Below, in pieces: positions 45,815 through 53,996 of a stretch of DNA of 64,000 nt; positions within the stretch are counted from its first letter, which is position 1, and the number at the start of each line of letters is the position of its first letter. The stretch spans positions 1,488,001-1,552,000 of the forward strand of contig NZ_CP087138.1 in NCBI RefSeq assembly GCF_021650705.1, given 5' to 3'. Made by a program: the position numbers and the translations under genes. Source of the stretch: Pseudomonas sp. KNUC1026. GTDB lineage: Bacteria > Pseudomonadota > Gammaproteobacteria > Pseudomonadales > Pseudomonadaceae. The notes beneath the pieces are model-generated. The model had not been told where the DNA came from and ran no database searches. It saw only the letters and a list, made by a program, of their open reading frames with translations.

Positions 45815-46948
45815 ATGACAGACCAAGCGCAAAACACCACCACCACCGCTGTGGCCGCCACCCCCGACGGGCAGACACCGCCGCTCCAGCCCGAGGCTGC
45901 GCAACCCCGTTCGCGCCGCAAACGGCTTTGGTCAGCGCTGTTGTTCGGCGCGGTGGCGCTGGCCGGGGTGCTGATCGTGCTCTACGCCTGGCAACTGCCG
46001 CCCTTCACCAGCGCCATCGAAAGCACCGAGAACGCCCAGGTCAAAGGCCAGGTGACGGTGATCAGCCCGCAGTTGTCGGGCTATGTGTTCGAGGTGGCGG
46101 TGCGCGACTTCCAGTTCGTCAAGCAAGGCGAGCTGCTGGTACGCCTGGACGACCGCATCTACCAGCAGCGGCTGGAGCAAGCCCTTGCGCAACTGGCGAC
46201 CCAGCAAGCGGCGCTGGCCAACAATCAGCAGCAGGAGCGCAGCGCCCAGGCCACCATCGCCCAGCGCCAGGCCGGCATCGGCGACAGCCAGGCGCAGGCG
46301 CAAAAAGCCGCCGCCGACCTGCGCCGCAGCCAGGCACTGATCACCGACGGCTCCATCGCCCAGCGCGACCTGGACGTGGCCCGCGCTGCCAATGCCCAGG
46401 CGCGCGCGGCGGTGGAGCAGGCCAAGGCAGCGCTGGAGATAGCCCGTCAGGATTTGCGCAGCGTGGTGGTCAACCGCCAGTCGCTCAAGGCCGCAGTGGC
46501 CAATGCCGAAGCGGCGGTGCAACTGGCGCGTATCGACCTGGCCAACACCCGCATCACTGCCCCGCGTGATGGCCAGTTGGGGCAGATCGGGGTCAAGCTC
46601 GGTGCCTGGGTGAACTCGGGTGCGCAGTTGATGGCGCTGGTGCCCGACACGCTGTGGGTGATCGCCAACATGAAAGAAACCCAGATGGCCGACCTGCGCG
46701 TCGGCCAGCCGGTGCGTTTCACGGTCGATGCATTGGACCACGCAGCGCTCACCGGCAAGGTGGAGCGCGTCTCGCCCGCGACCGGTTCGGAGTTCGCGCT
46801 GCTGCAGTCGGACAACGCCACCGGCAACTTCGTCAAGATCGCCCAGCGCATTCCGGTGCGCATCAGCATCGACCCCGACCAGCGCCTGGCCGAGCGCCTG
46901 CGGCCAGGGATGTCGGTGGTGGTGAGTGTGAATACGGTGGATCACTGA
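45815..46948 (+). CDS. HlyD/EmrA-family periplasmic adaptor
   Basis: A 377-residue adaptor: cytoplasmic tail, one TM (about 42-62, LLFGAVALAGVLIVLYAW), a biotinyl-lipoyl half-motif TENAQVKGQVTVISPQLSGYV, a long coiled-coil hairpin rich in Gln/Ala (about 110-230) and the second half-motif ITAPRDGQLGQIGVKLG. It bridges the inner-membrane exporter encoded upstream and an outer-membrane channel encoded elsewhere. AGGAACTTC precedes the ATG at 45815. Confidence 0.92.
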   Translation: MTDQAQNTTTTAVAATPDGQTPPLQPEAAQPRSRRKRLWSALLFGAVALAGVLIVLYAWQLPPFTSAIESTENAQVKGQVTVISPQLSGYVFEVAVRDFQFVKQGELLVRLDDRIYQQRLEQALAQLATQQAALANNQQQERSAQATIAQRQAGIGDSQAQAQKAAADLRRSQALITDGSIAQRDLDVARAANAQARAAVEQAKAALEIARQDLRSVVVNRQSLKAAVANAEAAVQLARIDLANTRITAPRDGQLGQIGVKLGAWVNSGAQLMALVPDTLWVIANMKETQMADLRVGQPVRFTVDALDHAALTGKVERVSPATGSEFALLQSDNATGNFVKIAQRIPVRISIDPDQRLAERLRPGMSVVVSVNTVDH

Positions 46949-46975
46949 GGCCATCTGCAGGGCGCAGCTCACGAA

Positions 46976-47072
46976 GTAGGAGAGCGGCTGTGCCGCGCGG
47001 CGCGCCGATTTTGAGACCGCCATCATGGAAAGGCTCATTACAGTGCGTCGCGCGGCGTAGCCGCTCTCCTAC
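46976..47072. repeat. REPIN (two inverted REP sequences)
   Basis: GTAGGAGAGCGGCT...GCCGCGCG at the left and its inverted counterpart CGCGCGGC.TAGCCGCTCTCCTAC at the right enclose about 40 bases. The arms match over most of 25 bases. It fills the gap between the HlyD and GNAT genes and could also act as a terminator. Its arm sequence differs from the REP in the tandem array at 11895, so at least two REP types exist here. Confidence 0.8.
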
Positions 47073-47082
47073 GGATGCAGGA

Positions 47083-47562
47083 TCACATCCCCCGCCGGTA
47101 GTGATGAACCCCCGGCGCACCAGGCCGGGGGCCTGCATCCACCCAACCATTGCGCTCATAGAACTTCAGAGCGGGCAGGTTGCTTACGCTGGCCGAAAGG
47201 CTCAGCCGCGTACACCCGAGCGCCCCGAAGAACCCCATCGCCCGATCATGCAGTTGCTGCCCCAGGCCACGATGGCGCCAAGGTTCGGTGATGTAGAACA
47301 GGTGTACATAGCCCAGCCCCGGTTCGGGTTGGCTCAACTCCAGCTGCCCGACCAGTTCGTCACCCAGCCACGCATGCAACAGGCTGCCCGGCAGCGCCTG
47401 GCTGCGCTCGGTCAACCAGGTGAGATAGCGCTCGGCGCCCAGCCCGTCCTCACCGAAAAACAGCGCCGGTGACCCCAGTGCCAAGGTGAAGGTGTCTTCG
47501 CGGAACCGCACGCAGTCGGCAGCATGGCGAACAAGATCGATGGGCTTGAATGTCAGTTGCAT
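47083..47562 (-). CDS. GNAT-family N-acetyltransferase
   Basis: A 159-residue GNAT: strand-loop VGQLELSQPEPGLGYVHLFYI, the acetyl-CoA motif WRHRGLGQQLHDRAMGFF and the C-terminal LSLSASVSNLPALKFYERNGW. The substrate is unknown; small proteins of this kind acetylate amino acids, antibiotics or peptides. It lies 8 bases downstream of the LysR gene stop in the same direction and may be co-transcribed. Confidence 0.87.
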   Translation of the reverse strand: MQLTFKPIDLVRHAADCVRFREDTFTLALGSPALFFGEDGLGAERYLTWLTERSQALPGSLLHAWLGDELVGQLELSQPEPGLGYVHLFYITEPWRHRGLGQQLHDRAMGFFGALGCTRLSLSASVSNLPALKFYERNGWVDAGPRPGAPGVHHYRRGM

Positions 47563-47570
47563 GAGCGTTC

Positions 47571-48473
47571 CTATGCTTGTCCTTTATCCCTGAACGCGCG
47601 CACATGTTCGATCAGCGCACGCAGCTTGGCCGGCAGATTGTGACGGCTGGGGTAATACAGGTAAAACCCCGGAAACGGGGGAAGGTAATCCTGCAACACC
47701 GCCTCCAGCTCGCCGCTGCGCAACCAGGGCTTGAACGTGGCCTCTATCCCGAAAGTGATCCCCCGCCTGCCAGCGCGGTGCGCAGCATCAGCCACATGTC
47801 GTTGCTGGTGACCTGCGGTTCGACCGCAACAGTGAAGGCCCGGCCGTGTTCGCTGAATTCCCAGCGCCATGGCGCAGTGTCAAGGCCGGGGCGCCAGCCG
47901 ATGCAGCGATGGTTCGCCAGGTCCTGCGGGTGCTGGGGCCGGGCCATGGCGCGCAAGGTACGCAGGGGTTGCCACTGCTGCCTCGCGCTGCGGCCCGGTC
48001 ACAGGCAGTGCAACCATGTCCTGCTCGATCACTTCGCCCAGGCGCACCCCGGCATCGAAGCCGCGCTCGACGATGTCGAACAGCTCGTCGGTCACGGTCA
48101 CGTCCAGAGTGATGTGCGGATAGGCCTGGGCGAAGCTGGCGATCAACGGGCCGTTCAGGAAGTCTTCGGCAATGGAGGTGACCGCCAGCCTCAGCAGGCC
48201 TTGCGGCGGGCCATGGTCGGCCGCATCGTCGAGCGCGCCGGCAAGCGCTGCCAGTGGTTGGCGAATCTGCCGCAGCAGCCGCTCGCCGGCTTCGCTGGGG
48301 CGCACGTTGCGCGTGGAGCGCAACAGCAGCGCCACCCCCAGGGTGTCCTCCAGCCGGCGAACGCTCTGGCTGACAGCCGACCGCGTCAGGCCCAGTTGGT
48401 CGGCAGCGGCACGGAAGCTGCCGTAGTGGGCAACGCGCTCGAATACGCACAGCAGGTTCAGGTCGGTGGGCAT
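47571..48473 (-). pseudogene. LysR-type regulator with two compensating frameshifts (probable sequence errors)
   Basis: The N-terminal frame has the HTH (FERVAHYGSFRAAADQLGL, SAVSQSVRRLEDTLGVALL) and runs to YLARHG. A second frame continues RPQHPQDLANHRCIGWRPG to LRTALAGGG; the first frame returns as ITFGIEATFKPWLRSGELE to the C-terminus. The joins need one C fewer opposite GGG 47941-47943 and one base more at CCCCC 47760-47764. The restored protein is about 300 residues, of the type that controls a divergent SDR gene. Direct TAAGTTC repeats lie between them (48476-48507). Confidence 0.85.
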
Positions 48474-48574
48474 TGGTAAGTTCAGCTAACGGAAGGAGTA
48501 AGTTCGTAGCGGCTGATCTGGACGATGCCGCTGGCTTAGGCTGGCGTCAACCCTGTCCAACCGGAGCAAAACCC

Positions 48575-49296
48575 ATGAATAAGGTTGTCTTGATCACTGG
48601 CGCCTCCAGCGGTATCGGCGAAGGCATCGCCTGCGAACTGGCTACCGCCGGCGCCATATTGTGGCTCGGTGCGCGCCGCACGGAGCGGCTGCGTACGCTG
48701 GCCGAACGGCTTGAAGCGCAAGGCGCGAAGGTGCACTGGCGTGAACTGGACGTGACCGACGCGCAATCGGTCCACGCCTTCGCTGCCGAGGTGCGCCAGC
48801 AATCGGGCCGAATCGATGTGATCGTCAACAATGCAGGCGTGATGCCGCTCTCGCCCTGGCTTCGCTCAAGACCGAGGAGTGGAACCGCATGATCGACGTG
48901 AATATCAGGGGCGTGCTCAACGGCATCGCCGCGACCTTGCCAGGCTTCATCGAGCAGGGCAGTGGCCAGGTCATCAATATCGCCTCGGTCGGGGCGCTGA
49001 GTGTGGTGCCGACCGCCGCTGTGTACTGCGCTACCAAGTACGCCGTGCGGGCGATCTCCGACGGCCTGCGCCAGGAGCACCGCAACATCCGCGTGACCTG
49101 CGTGCACCCGGGCGTGGTGCAAAGCGAGCTGGCCGACAGCATCACCGATGCCTGCGCGCGTGAAGCGATGCAGAGCTACCGTGCCGTGGCCCTGCAGCCC
49201 GACGCCATCGGCCGGGCAGTGCGCTTCGCGATTGAACAGCCTGAGGGGGTGGACCTCAACGAGATCGTCATCCGCCCGACCCAGGCTGTGCAGTGA
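48575..49296 (+). pseudogene. SDR oxidoreductase, frameshifted (probable sequence error)
   Basis: About 240 residues of a classical SDR: LITGASSGIGEGIA at the cofactor site, VIVNNAGVMPLSP, then in the other frame MIDVNIRGVLNGIAATLPGF, INIASVGALSVVPTAAVYCATKYAV with Tyr-x3-Lys, and HPGVVQSEL. The two join as PLASLKTEEWNRMIDVNIRG if CCC at 48854-48856 lacks a C. Divergent from the LysR gene at 48473, a common arrangement in which the regulator controls the dehydrogenase. The ATG at 48575 follows GGAGC. Confidence 0.87.
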
Positions 49297-49308
49297 AGCG
49301 CCTGGCGC

Positions 49309-49650
49309 TTATCGCTTGAGCTTGATCACGTCGCCGGAAACGGTGGTGGTGTAGCCGGTCAGCACCCAGGCCCAGAACCATTTTTCCTGGATCTGGGTGT
49401 TGATCAGCGCGTCGCCGCCGCGGGCCTGGATGGCCGCGTCCTGAGCGCGCACGAAGCGGGTGTTCTGCTGGATCGGGATCAGCCCGAACAGCAGCAGGCC
49501 GGTGGCGTTGGCTTCACTGTGGCCAACCACGGTGTACTGGCTGCTGTCGTAATGGGGGGATTGCATCGGGGCGCTGGTGCAGCCTACGAGGGTCAACAGC
49601 GCTGCGGCGGCGGCCGCCTTGAGGGTACGGTTCACGATACTGCTCTCCAT
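49309..49650 (-). CDS. Small lipoprotein
   Basis: A 113-residue lipoprotein: signal with lipobox LTLVGC (Cys25), then a mature domain GHSEANATGLLLFGLIPIQQNTRFVRAQ and a hydrophobic segment WFWAWVLTGYTTTVSG. This resembles small Pseudomonas envelope lipoproteins of unknown function. The ATG at 49650 (MESSIVNRT) opens a proper signal; longer frames upstream are spurious. Confidence 0.75.
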   Translation of the reverse strand: MESSIVNRTLKAAAAAALLTLVGCTSAPMQSPHYDSSQYTVVGHSEANATGLLLFGLIPIQQNTRFVRAQDAAIQARGGDALINTQIQEKWFWAWVLTGYTTTVSGDVIKLKR

Positions 49651-49741
49651 GTGAGGCCCCGGGTCCATTCCGGGGCGGCGCACTTTAGCGGATCTGTAGG
49701 ATTTTTGACACATCGGAGCGGGCTGGACAGCCTTCGATACG

Positions 49742-49783
49742 CTCACTATTATGCGCTTCGTATATGTTTCGTATAACAGTGAG
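49742..49783. promoter_or_regulatory. Inverted repeat at the ParD-like/map promoter
   Basis: CTCACTATTAT (49742-49752) and ATAACAGTGAG (49773-49783) are inverted copies with one mismatch. Between and into them lie two direct TTCGTATA octamers 11 bases apart (49757 and 49768). The element ends 8 bases before the ParD-like ATG, so bound protein would block transcription or translation initiation. Autoregulation by the ParD-like product is an inference. Confidence 0.55.
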
Positions 49784-49791
49784 GCCGCCCC

Positions 49792-50037
49792 ATGGGCATC
49801 GTCAAGATTTCCGATTCGCTGCACGAGAACCTGCGCATCGCCAGCACCGCGCTGTCGCGTTCGATCAATGCACAAACCGAGCACTGGCTGCGGGTGGGGA
49901 TGCTTTCCGAGCTCTACCCGGACCTCAACCACCAGGACATCTGCCGCCTGCTGATCAGCCTTGAAGCCAAGGGTGAGCTGGCGCTGAACGAACTGGTCGG
50001 CCAGTGGCAGTCGCCGCGCCAGGCGGTGGCCCAATGA
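49792..50037 (+). CDS. ParD-like antitoxin-family protein
   Basis: An 81-residue protein of the ParD-like (DUF3423) type: an N-terminal beta-strand VKISDSLHENLRIAST and helices ALSRSINAQTEHWLRVGML, which is the ribbon-helix-helix-like part, then a polar C-terminal tail. No ParE-like toxin follows. Instead the ATG of a methionine aminopeptidase gene overlaps its stop (ATGA), so the two are translationally coupled. It may be an orphan antitoxin or a regulator of the peptidase gene. Confidence 0.8.
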   Translation: MGIVKISDSLHENLRIASTALSRSINAQTEHWLRVGMLSELYPDLNHQDICRLLISLEAKGELALNELVGQWQSPRQAVAQ

Positions 50038-50798
50038 AAAACATTCCTTTGCGTTCGGCTGAAGAAATCGCACTGTCGCGGGAAGCGGGCATGCGTACCG
50101 CCGAGGTGCTGGCGATGATCAAGGAGCACGTGCAGCCCGGCGTGAGCCTCGACGAGCTCGACCAGCGCTGCAACGAGCACATCGTCAAAAAGCTCAAATG
50201 CATACCTGCCAACGTGGGTTACCACGGCTTCCCGAAAACCGTTTGCGCCTCGGTCAACGAGGTGGTGTGCCACGGCATCCCCAGCGCACGCGTGCTGGAA
50301 GACGGCGACATCCTGAATCTTGACGTGGCGCTGATCCACAACGGCTGGTACGGCGACACCAGCCGCATGTACCTGGTAGGTAACCCGTCGGCCAAGGCGC
50401 GCAAACTGGTCGACACCACCTTCGAAGCCATGTGGGCCGGTATCGAGGTGGTGCGCCCCGGTGCCACCCTGGGCGACATCGGCCACGCCATCCAGAGCGT
50501 CGCCCAGCGCGACGGCTTCAGCATCGTGCGCGAGTACTGCGGGCATGGCATCGGCCAGACCTACCACAGCGACCCGCAAGTGCTGCACTTCGGCAAGGCC
50601 GGCTTCGGCATGCGTTTGAAGGAGGGCATGATCTTCACCATCGAGCCGATGCTCAACGCCGGCAAGCACGGCACCCGCACCCTGGACGACGGCTGGACCG
50701 TAGTGACTCAGGACCGCTCGCTGTCGGCGCAGTGGGAACACATGGTGGCGGTCACCGCCCAGGGCTTTGAAGTGCTCACGCCCTGGCCGGACGCTTGA
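50034..50798 (+). CDS. map: Methionine aminopeptidase, type I
   Basis: A 254-residue dinuclear metalloprotease: ligands in LNLDVALIHNGWYGDTSRMY (two Asp), REYCGHGIG (His), FTIEPML (Glu) and SAQWEHMVAVT (Glu). It removes N-terminal methionine from nascent proteins. Because the housekeeping map gene normally sits beside rpsB, this is probably a second copy. It is coupled to a ParD-like gene, and that pairing suggests conditional expression. Confidence 0.93.
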   Translation: MKNIPLRSAEEIALSREAGMRTAEVLAMIKEHVQPGVSLDELDQRCNEHIVKKLKCIPANVGYHGFPKTVCASVNEVVCHGIPSARVLEDGDILNLDVALIHNGWYGDTSRMYLVGNPSAKARKLVDTTFEAMWAGIEVVRPGATLGDIGHAIQSVAQRDGFSIVREYCGHGIGQTYHSDPQVLHFGKAGFGMRLKEGMIFTIEPMLNAGKHGTRTLDDGWTVVTQDRSLSAQWEHMVAVTAQGFEVLTPWPDA

Positions 50799-50807
50799 CG
50801 CGCGGAA

Positions 50808-51557
50808 TCAGTCCTCCTGCAGCCGCGCAAGAGTCGCCGGCGCCATGCTGCCGGCGCGGCTCACCACCGCGTAGTTGAAGCCCGCGCCCGACCAGTAATC
50901 GGCCTGCAACTCGCCGTCCTGGCGGCTGCCGCGCCCGAGCATGTTGTGCCTGGGCCCCGGCGGGCGAATGTAAAAGCTGACCTTTTCGCCGTGGGCGCCT
51001 TCGTACAGCACCATCGCCGCTGCACCTTGGTCGGTGCTCAGCAGCCGCGCTGCCACAGGGCGCAGGCCGGCGGTGTCCAGGTCGGGCAGGCGCTGGGCGC
51101 GGGCGAAATGCTGGTCGAGCCAGTGCTGCAGGGTTTGCGGGTCTTTTGCGGTCATGTCGGCCGGCATCATCCCCTGCTGGGCGAACAGCCGGTAGGCCTC
51201 CAACGCATCGCCCATGGGCACGAACGCAGGCGTTTGCATCGCCCGGCCGTTCCAGCCGGCCAGGGCGCCGACGCCCAGGGCCAGCACCAGGCTCGCTGCG
51301 CGCGCCAGGTGGCGATGGCGGTGCTGGCGCAGGCGTTGGCGCAGTGCAGCGGGGTCCAGCGCCGGGTTGGCAGGCTGCGCCAGGGCGCCCCCGAGCGCTG
51401 CACGCAGGTGCTGAGCGTCGTTTCTCCAGGCTTGCACGCGGCGCGCCACCTCCGGGTGTTGCGCGAGCCAGGCGTCCAGCGCCTGGCGGTCGGCCTCGTT
51501 CAAGCGGCCGTCCACCCACGCGTGCAGGGATTGTTCGGAAGGGGGCAGGGTGATCAT
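50808..51557 (-). CDS. Membrane anti-sigma factor
   Basis: A 249-residue protein: an N-terminal helical sigma-binding region (HAWVDGRLNEADRQALDAWLA), one TM (about 84-102) and a periplasmic domain of about 145 residues. It lacks the HxxxCxxC zinc motif of ZAS-type anti-sigmas. The upstream ECF sigma gene overlaps its start by 4 bases, the standard sigma/anti-sigma layout. The periplasmic domain presumably senses an oxidative or envelope signal. Confidence 0.85.
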   Translation of the reverse strand: MITLPPSEQSLHAWVDGRLNEADRQALDAWLAQHPEVARRVQAWRNDAQHLRAALGGALAQPANPALDPAALRQRLRQHRHRHLARAASLVLALGVGALAGWNGRAMQTPAFVPMGDALEAYRLFAQQGMMPADMTAKDPQTLQHWLDQHFARAQRLPDLDTAGLRPVAARLLSTDQGAAAMVLYEGAHGEKVSFYIRPPGPRHNMLGRGSRQDGELQADYWSGAGFNYAVVSRAGSMAPATLARLQED

Positions 51558-52066
51558 TTCAACCTCCGCAAGCGTGGCCCGTTGATTTCGCCTTCGCTCA
51601 ATTGCCGCAGGGCCTGGCGCGCGCGTGACAGCCGCGACATCACCGTGCCCATCGGCACCTGCAGCATCTGCGCCACTTCCTTGTAGCTCAGCCCTTCGAC
51701 CGACACCGCCAGCAGCAACGCGCGCTGCTCGGCCGGCAACTGCTCGAAGGCGCCCAGGCTGTGCTGGGCCAGCACGCTGCGCTCGGTCGAGGGCACGCGT
51801 TCTTCATCGCTGCCACGGCCGAAAAGCTCCAGCAAGCGCGCATAGCGGCGGGCGCTGCGGTGGCTGTCGACGAAGCGGCGGTAGAGGATCGAGAACAGCC
51901 ACGCGCGCAGGTCACCGTCCGGGCGCTTGCCGGCCAGGCGGGTGAGGGCGCGTTCAAGGGTTGCCTGCACCAGGTCATCGGCAGCGCTGGGGTCGCGCGT
52001 CAGGGACAGCGCAAAGCGCCGCAGCCGGGGCAGCAGGTCGCGCAGTTGTTCGTCGAAATCGTTCAT
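51554..52066 (-). CDS. ECF sigma factor
   Basis: A 170-residue group 4 sigma factor: region 2 (DPSAADDLVQATLERAL, LRAWLFSILYRRFVDSHR) and region 4 (LPAEQRALLLAVSVEGLSYKEVAQML, VPMGTVMSRLSRARQAL). Its gene starts close to a GGAATAAA-N13-CGTC element on its own strand, repeated in mirror orientation before the catalase-like gene, so it very probably controls both operons. A sigma/anti-sigma pair beside a catalase-like protein and cytochrome b561 is a layout I associate with the ECF26 group. Confidence 0.92.
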   Translation of the reverse strand: MNDFDEQLRDLLPRLRRFALSLTRDPSAADDLVQATLERALTRLAGKRPDGDLRAWLFSILYRRFVDSHRSARRYARLLELFGRGSDEERVPSTERSVLAQHSLGAFEQLPAEQRALLLAVSVEGLSYKEVAQMLQVPMGTVMSRLSRARQALRQLSEGEINGPRLRRLK

Positions 52067-52099
52067 GGCCGGTGGCCCGCAAGGTGTCGAGATGCGGTA

Positions 52100-52124
52100 G
52101 ACGCCTGCGCCGCCGGTTTATTCC
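52100..52124 (-). promoter_or_regulatory. ECF-type promoter of the sigma/anti-sigma operon
   Basis: On the minus strand: GGAATAAA, 13 bases, CGTC, ending 34 bases before the sigma ATG. The first ten bases (GGAATAAACC) are identical to the mirror element at 52151, which makes this a convincing autoregulated promoter. Confidence 0.75.
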
Positions 52125-52150
52125 CTCGGCCGACAGTTGAAACACTGCGC

Positions 52151-52176
52151 GGAATAAACCCTCGCTGCGGGGCGTC
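52151..52176 (+). promoter_or_regulatory. ECF-type promoter of the catalase-like/cytochrome b561 operon
   Basis: On the plus strand: GGAATAAA, 14 bases, CGTC, ending 38 bases before the catalase GTG. The spacer is one base longer than in the sigma promoter, but it contains GGGG, and homopolymer lengths are unreliable in this window. Confidence 0.75.
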
Positions 52177-52214
52177 CCCCCAGGGATGAGCAGCCAACCG
52201 ATGAGGAAACTCCC

Positions 52215-53267
52215 GTGACCGATGAACCCGTAGCCCTGAGCCCGCTGGCCAAGGCCTGCCGGCTGGGCCTGATCGCCGTGCCGGTGATCGCCCTGGGCGC
52301 AGGCCTGGCCTGGGCCCGTGACCTGTTCGACCCCACCCGCCTGACGCCTGCGCGCATCGTCGACACTCTCGAAGGTGGCAAACCGCATGCCGGCTACCGA
52401 CGCAATCACGCCAAGGGCGTGTGCGTGACCGGCTGGTTCGAAAGCAATGGCCAGTTGCAACACGCCTCGCGCGCCGCGCTGTTCGCGCCGGGGCGCACGC
52501 CGGTGGTGGGCCGTTTTGCCCTGCCTGGTCCCAACCCGTATGCCCCCGATAGCAGCGTGCCGATCCGCAGCCTTGCCCTGCGCTTCACCCAGCCCGATGG
52601 CCAGCAGTGGCGCACCGGCATGAACAGCATGCCGGTGTTCGCGGTCGGCACGCCGGAGGCCTTCTACCAGATGCTGCAGGCCAGTGCTCCGCTGCCCGAA
52701 ACCGGCAAGCCGGACCCGGCAAAAATGCAGGCCTTCTTCGCCAGCCACCCGGAAACCGCGCCGTTTCTGGCCTGGGTCAAGACAGCCAAGCCATCGCCCA
52801 GCTATGCCAGCGAGCGCTACGACGGCTTGAATGCCTTCTACCTGGTGGACGCCCAGGGCCAGCGCCAGGCGGTGCGCTGGCGCGTGCTGCCGCAAGCGAG
52901 CGACACCGGCCAGCCGGCCGGGCAGGGCGCCGACTACCTGGCCGCCGACCTCAAGCAGCGCCTGGCCCAAGGCCCGCTGCGCTGGACCTTGCAGATGAGC
53001 TTTGCAGGCCCCGGTGATGTGGTCGATGACGCCAGCAAGTCATGGCCGGCCGATCGGCAGGCCGTCGATGCTGGCACCCTGGTGCTCGACCGCGCGCTGG
53101 ACCAGAACGACGGCCCCTGCCGCGATGTGAATTACGACCCCACCATCGTGCCCGATGGCATCGAAGCCTCCGCCGACCCTTTGCTGGCGGCCCGTTCGGC
53201 CGCCTACGCCGCTTCCTACCGGCGCCGCGCCGGTGAAACCGCTGCCTTGCAGGAGAAACAGCCATGA
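52215..53267 (+). CDS. Catalase-related peroxidase (SrpA-like), membrane-anchored
   Basis: A 350-residue haem protein of the short catalase-related family. An N-terminal TM (about 15-33) places the enzyme in the periplasm. The core starts FDPTRLTPARIVDTLEGG and includes HAKGVCVTGWFESNG, with the His-containing distal region, and ends with the proximal Tyr segment DPLLAARSAAYAASYRRR. Such proteins decompose organic or hydrogen peroxides. The GTG start follows GAGGAAACT. The cytochrome b561 gene overlaps its stop by 4 bases and may supply electrons. Confidence 0.9.
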   Translation: MTDEPVALSPLAKACRLGLIAVPVIALGAGLAWARDLFDPTRLTPARIVDTLEGGKPHAGYRRNHAKGVCVTGWFESNGQLQHASRAALFAPGRTPVVGRFALPGPNPYAPDSSVPIRSLALRFTQPDGQQWRTGMNSMPVFAVGTPEAFYQMLQASAPLPETGKPDPAKMQAFFASHPETAPFLAWVKTAKPSPSYASERYDGLNAFYLVDAQGQRQAVRWRVLPQASDTGQPAGQGADYLAADLKQRLAQGPLRWTLQMSFAGPGDVVDDASKSWPADRQAVDAGTLVLDRALDQNDGPCRDVNYDPTIVPDGIEASADPLLAARSAAYAASYRRRAGETAALQEKQP

Positions 53268-53798
53268 AACAGGCCCCCGAGCATTTCGTGCCATTGGCGC
53301 GCTGGCTGCACTGGGTGATGGCGGTGTTGCTGCTGGCGATGCTGTTCATCGGTGCGGGCATGGTCACCAGCGTGTCGGAGCGGCATCAGTGGCTGATTCA
53401 ACTGCACAAGCCGCTGGGAATTGCTTTGCTGGCGTTGGCATTGCTGCGTGTGGCGGTGCGCCTGGGCACCCGCCAGCCGCCATTGCCGGCAGACTTGCCC
53501 AAACCTCAGGCCCTGGCGGCCAAGGCTTCGCACCTGTTGCTCTACGGCCTGATGCTGGCCCTGCCGCTGATCGGCTGGGCGATGATCAGCGCCGCAGGCG
53601 ACCCGGTCACCCTCGCGCCCGGCGTGCAATTGCCCCCTTGCTGAGCGCCGACGCGCCGACCTTCGCCCTGTTGCGCAACGCCCACGGCTACCTCGCCTAC
53701 TTGCTGTTCCTGACGGTGCTGGTGCATTGGCGGCGGCGCTCTATCACGGCCTGATTCGCCGCGATGGCGTGCTGCGTTCGATGCTGCGCGGGCGCTGA
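53264..53798 (+). pseudogene. Cytochrome b561, two frameshifts (probable sequence errors)
   Basis: About 177 residues with four TM helices and haem-ligating His in RWLHWVMAVLLL, LHKPLGIALL, SHLLLYGLML, and LVHLAAALYHGL. The frame stops early after VQLPP but resumes LLSADAPTFALLRNAHGYLAYLL if CCCCC at 53633-53637 is one short. It is broken again before LAAALYHG, where TT at 53727-53728 should be TTT. Both errors are -1 in homopolymers. It is probably a membrane electron carrier working with the catalase-like protein encoded just upstream. Confidence 0.87.
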
Positions 53799-53996
53799 GC
53801 CACCTTCGGTAAGCCGCCTGCCGGTGCGCGGGTTGTGAGGGGCGAGGCAGGGGCGTAGAATCGCCCCTTCACGCCGTAGTCTTCCTGAGAAAACCCATAA
53901 AAACCCGCGTGCCGTTCACTGCAGGCCTTGGCCTGAGGCGCGGCGGTTGGGGGCCTTTCGCGCGCCGTGCCACCGTCTCGAAGGAAGCTCACCTGC

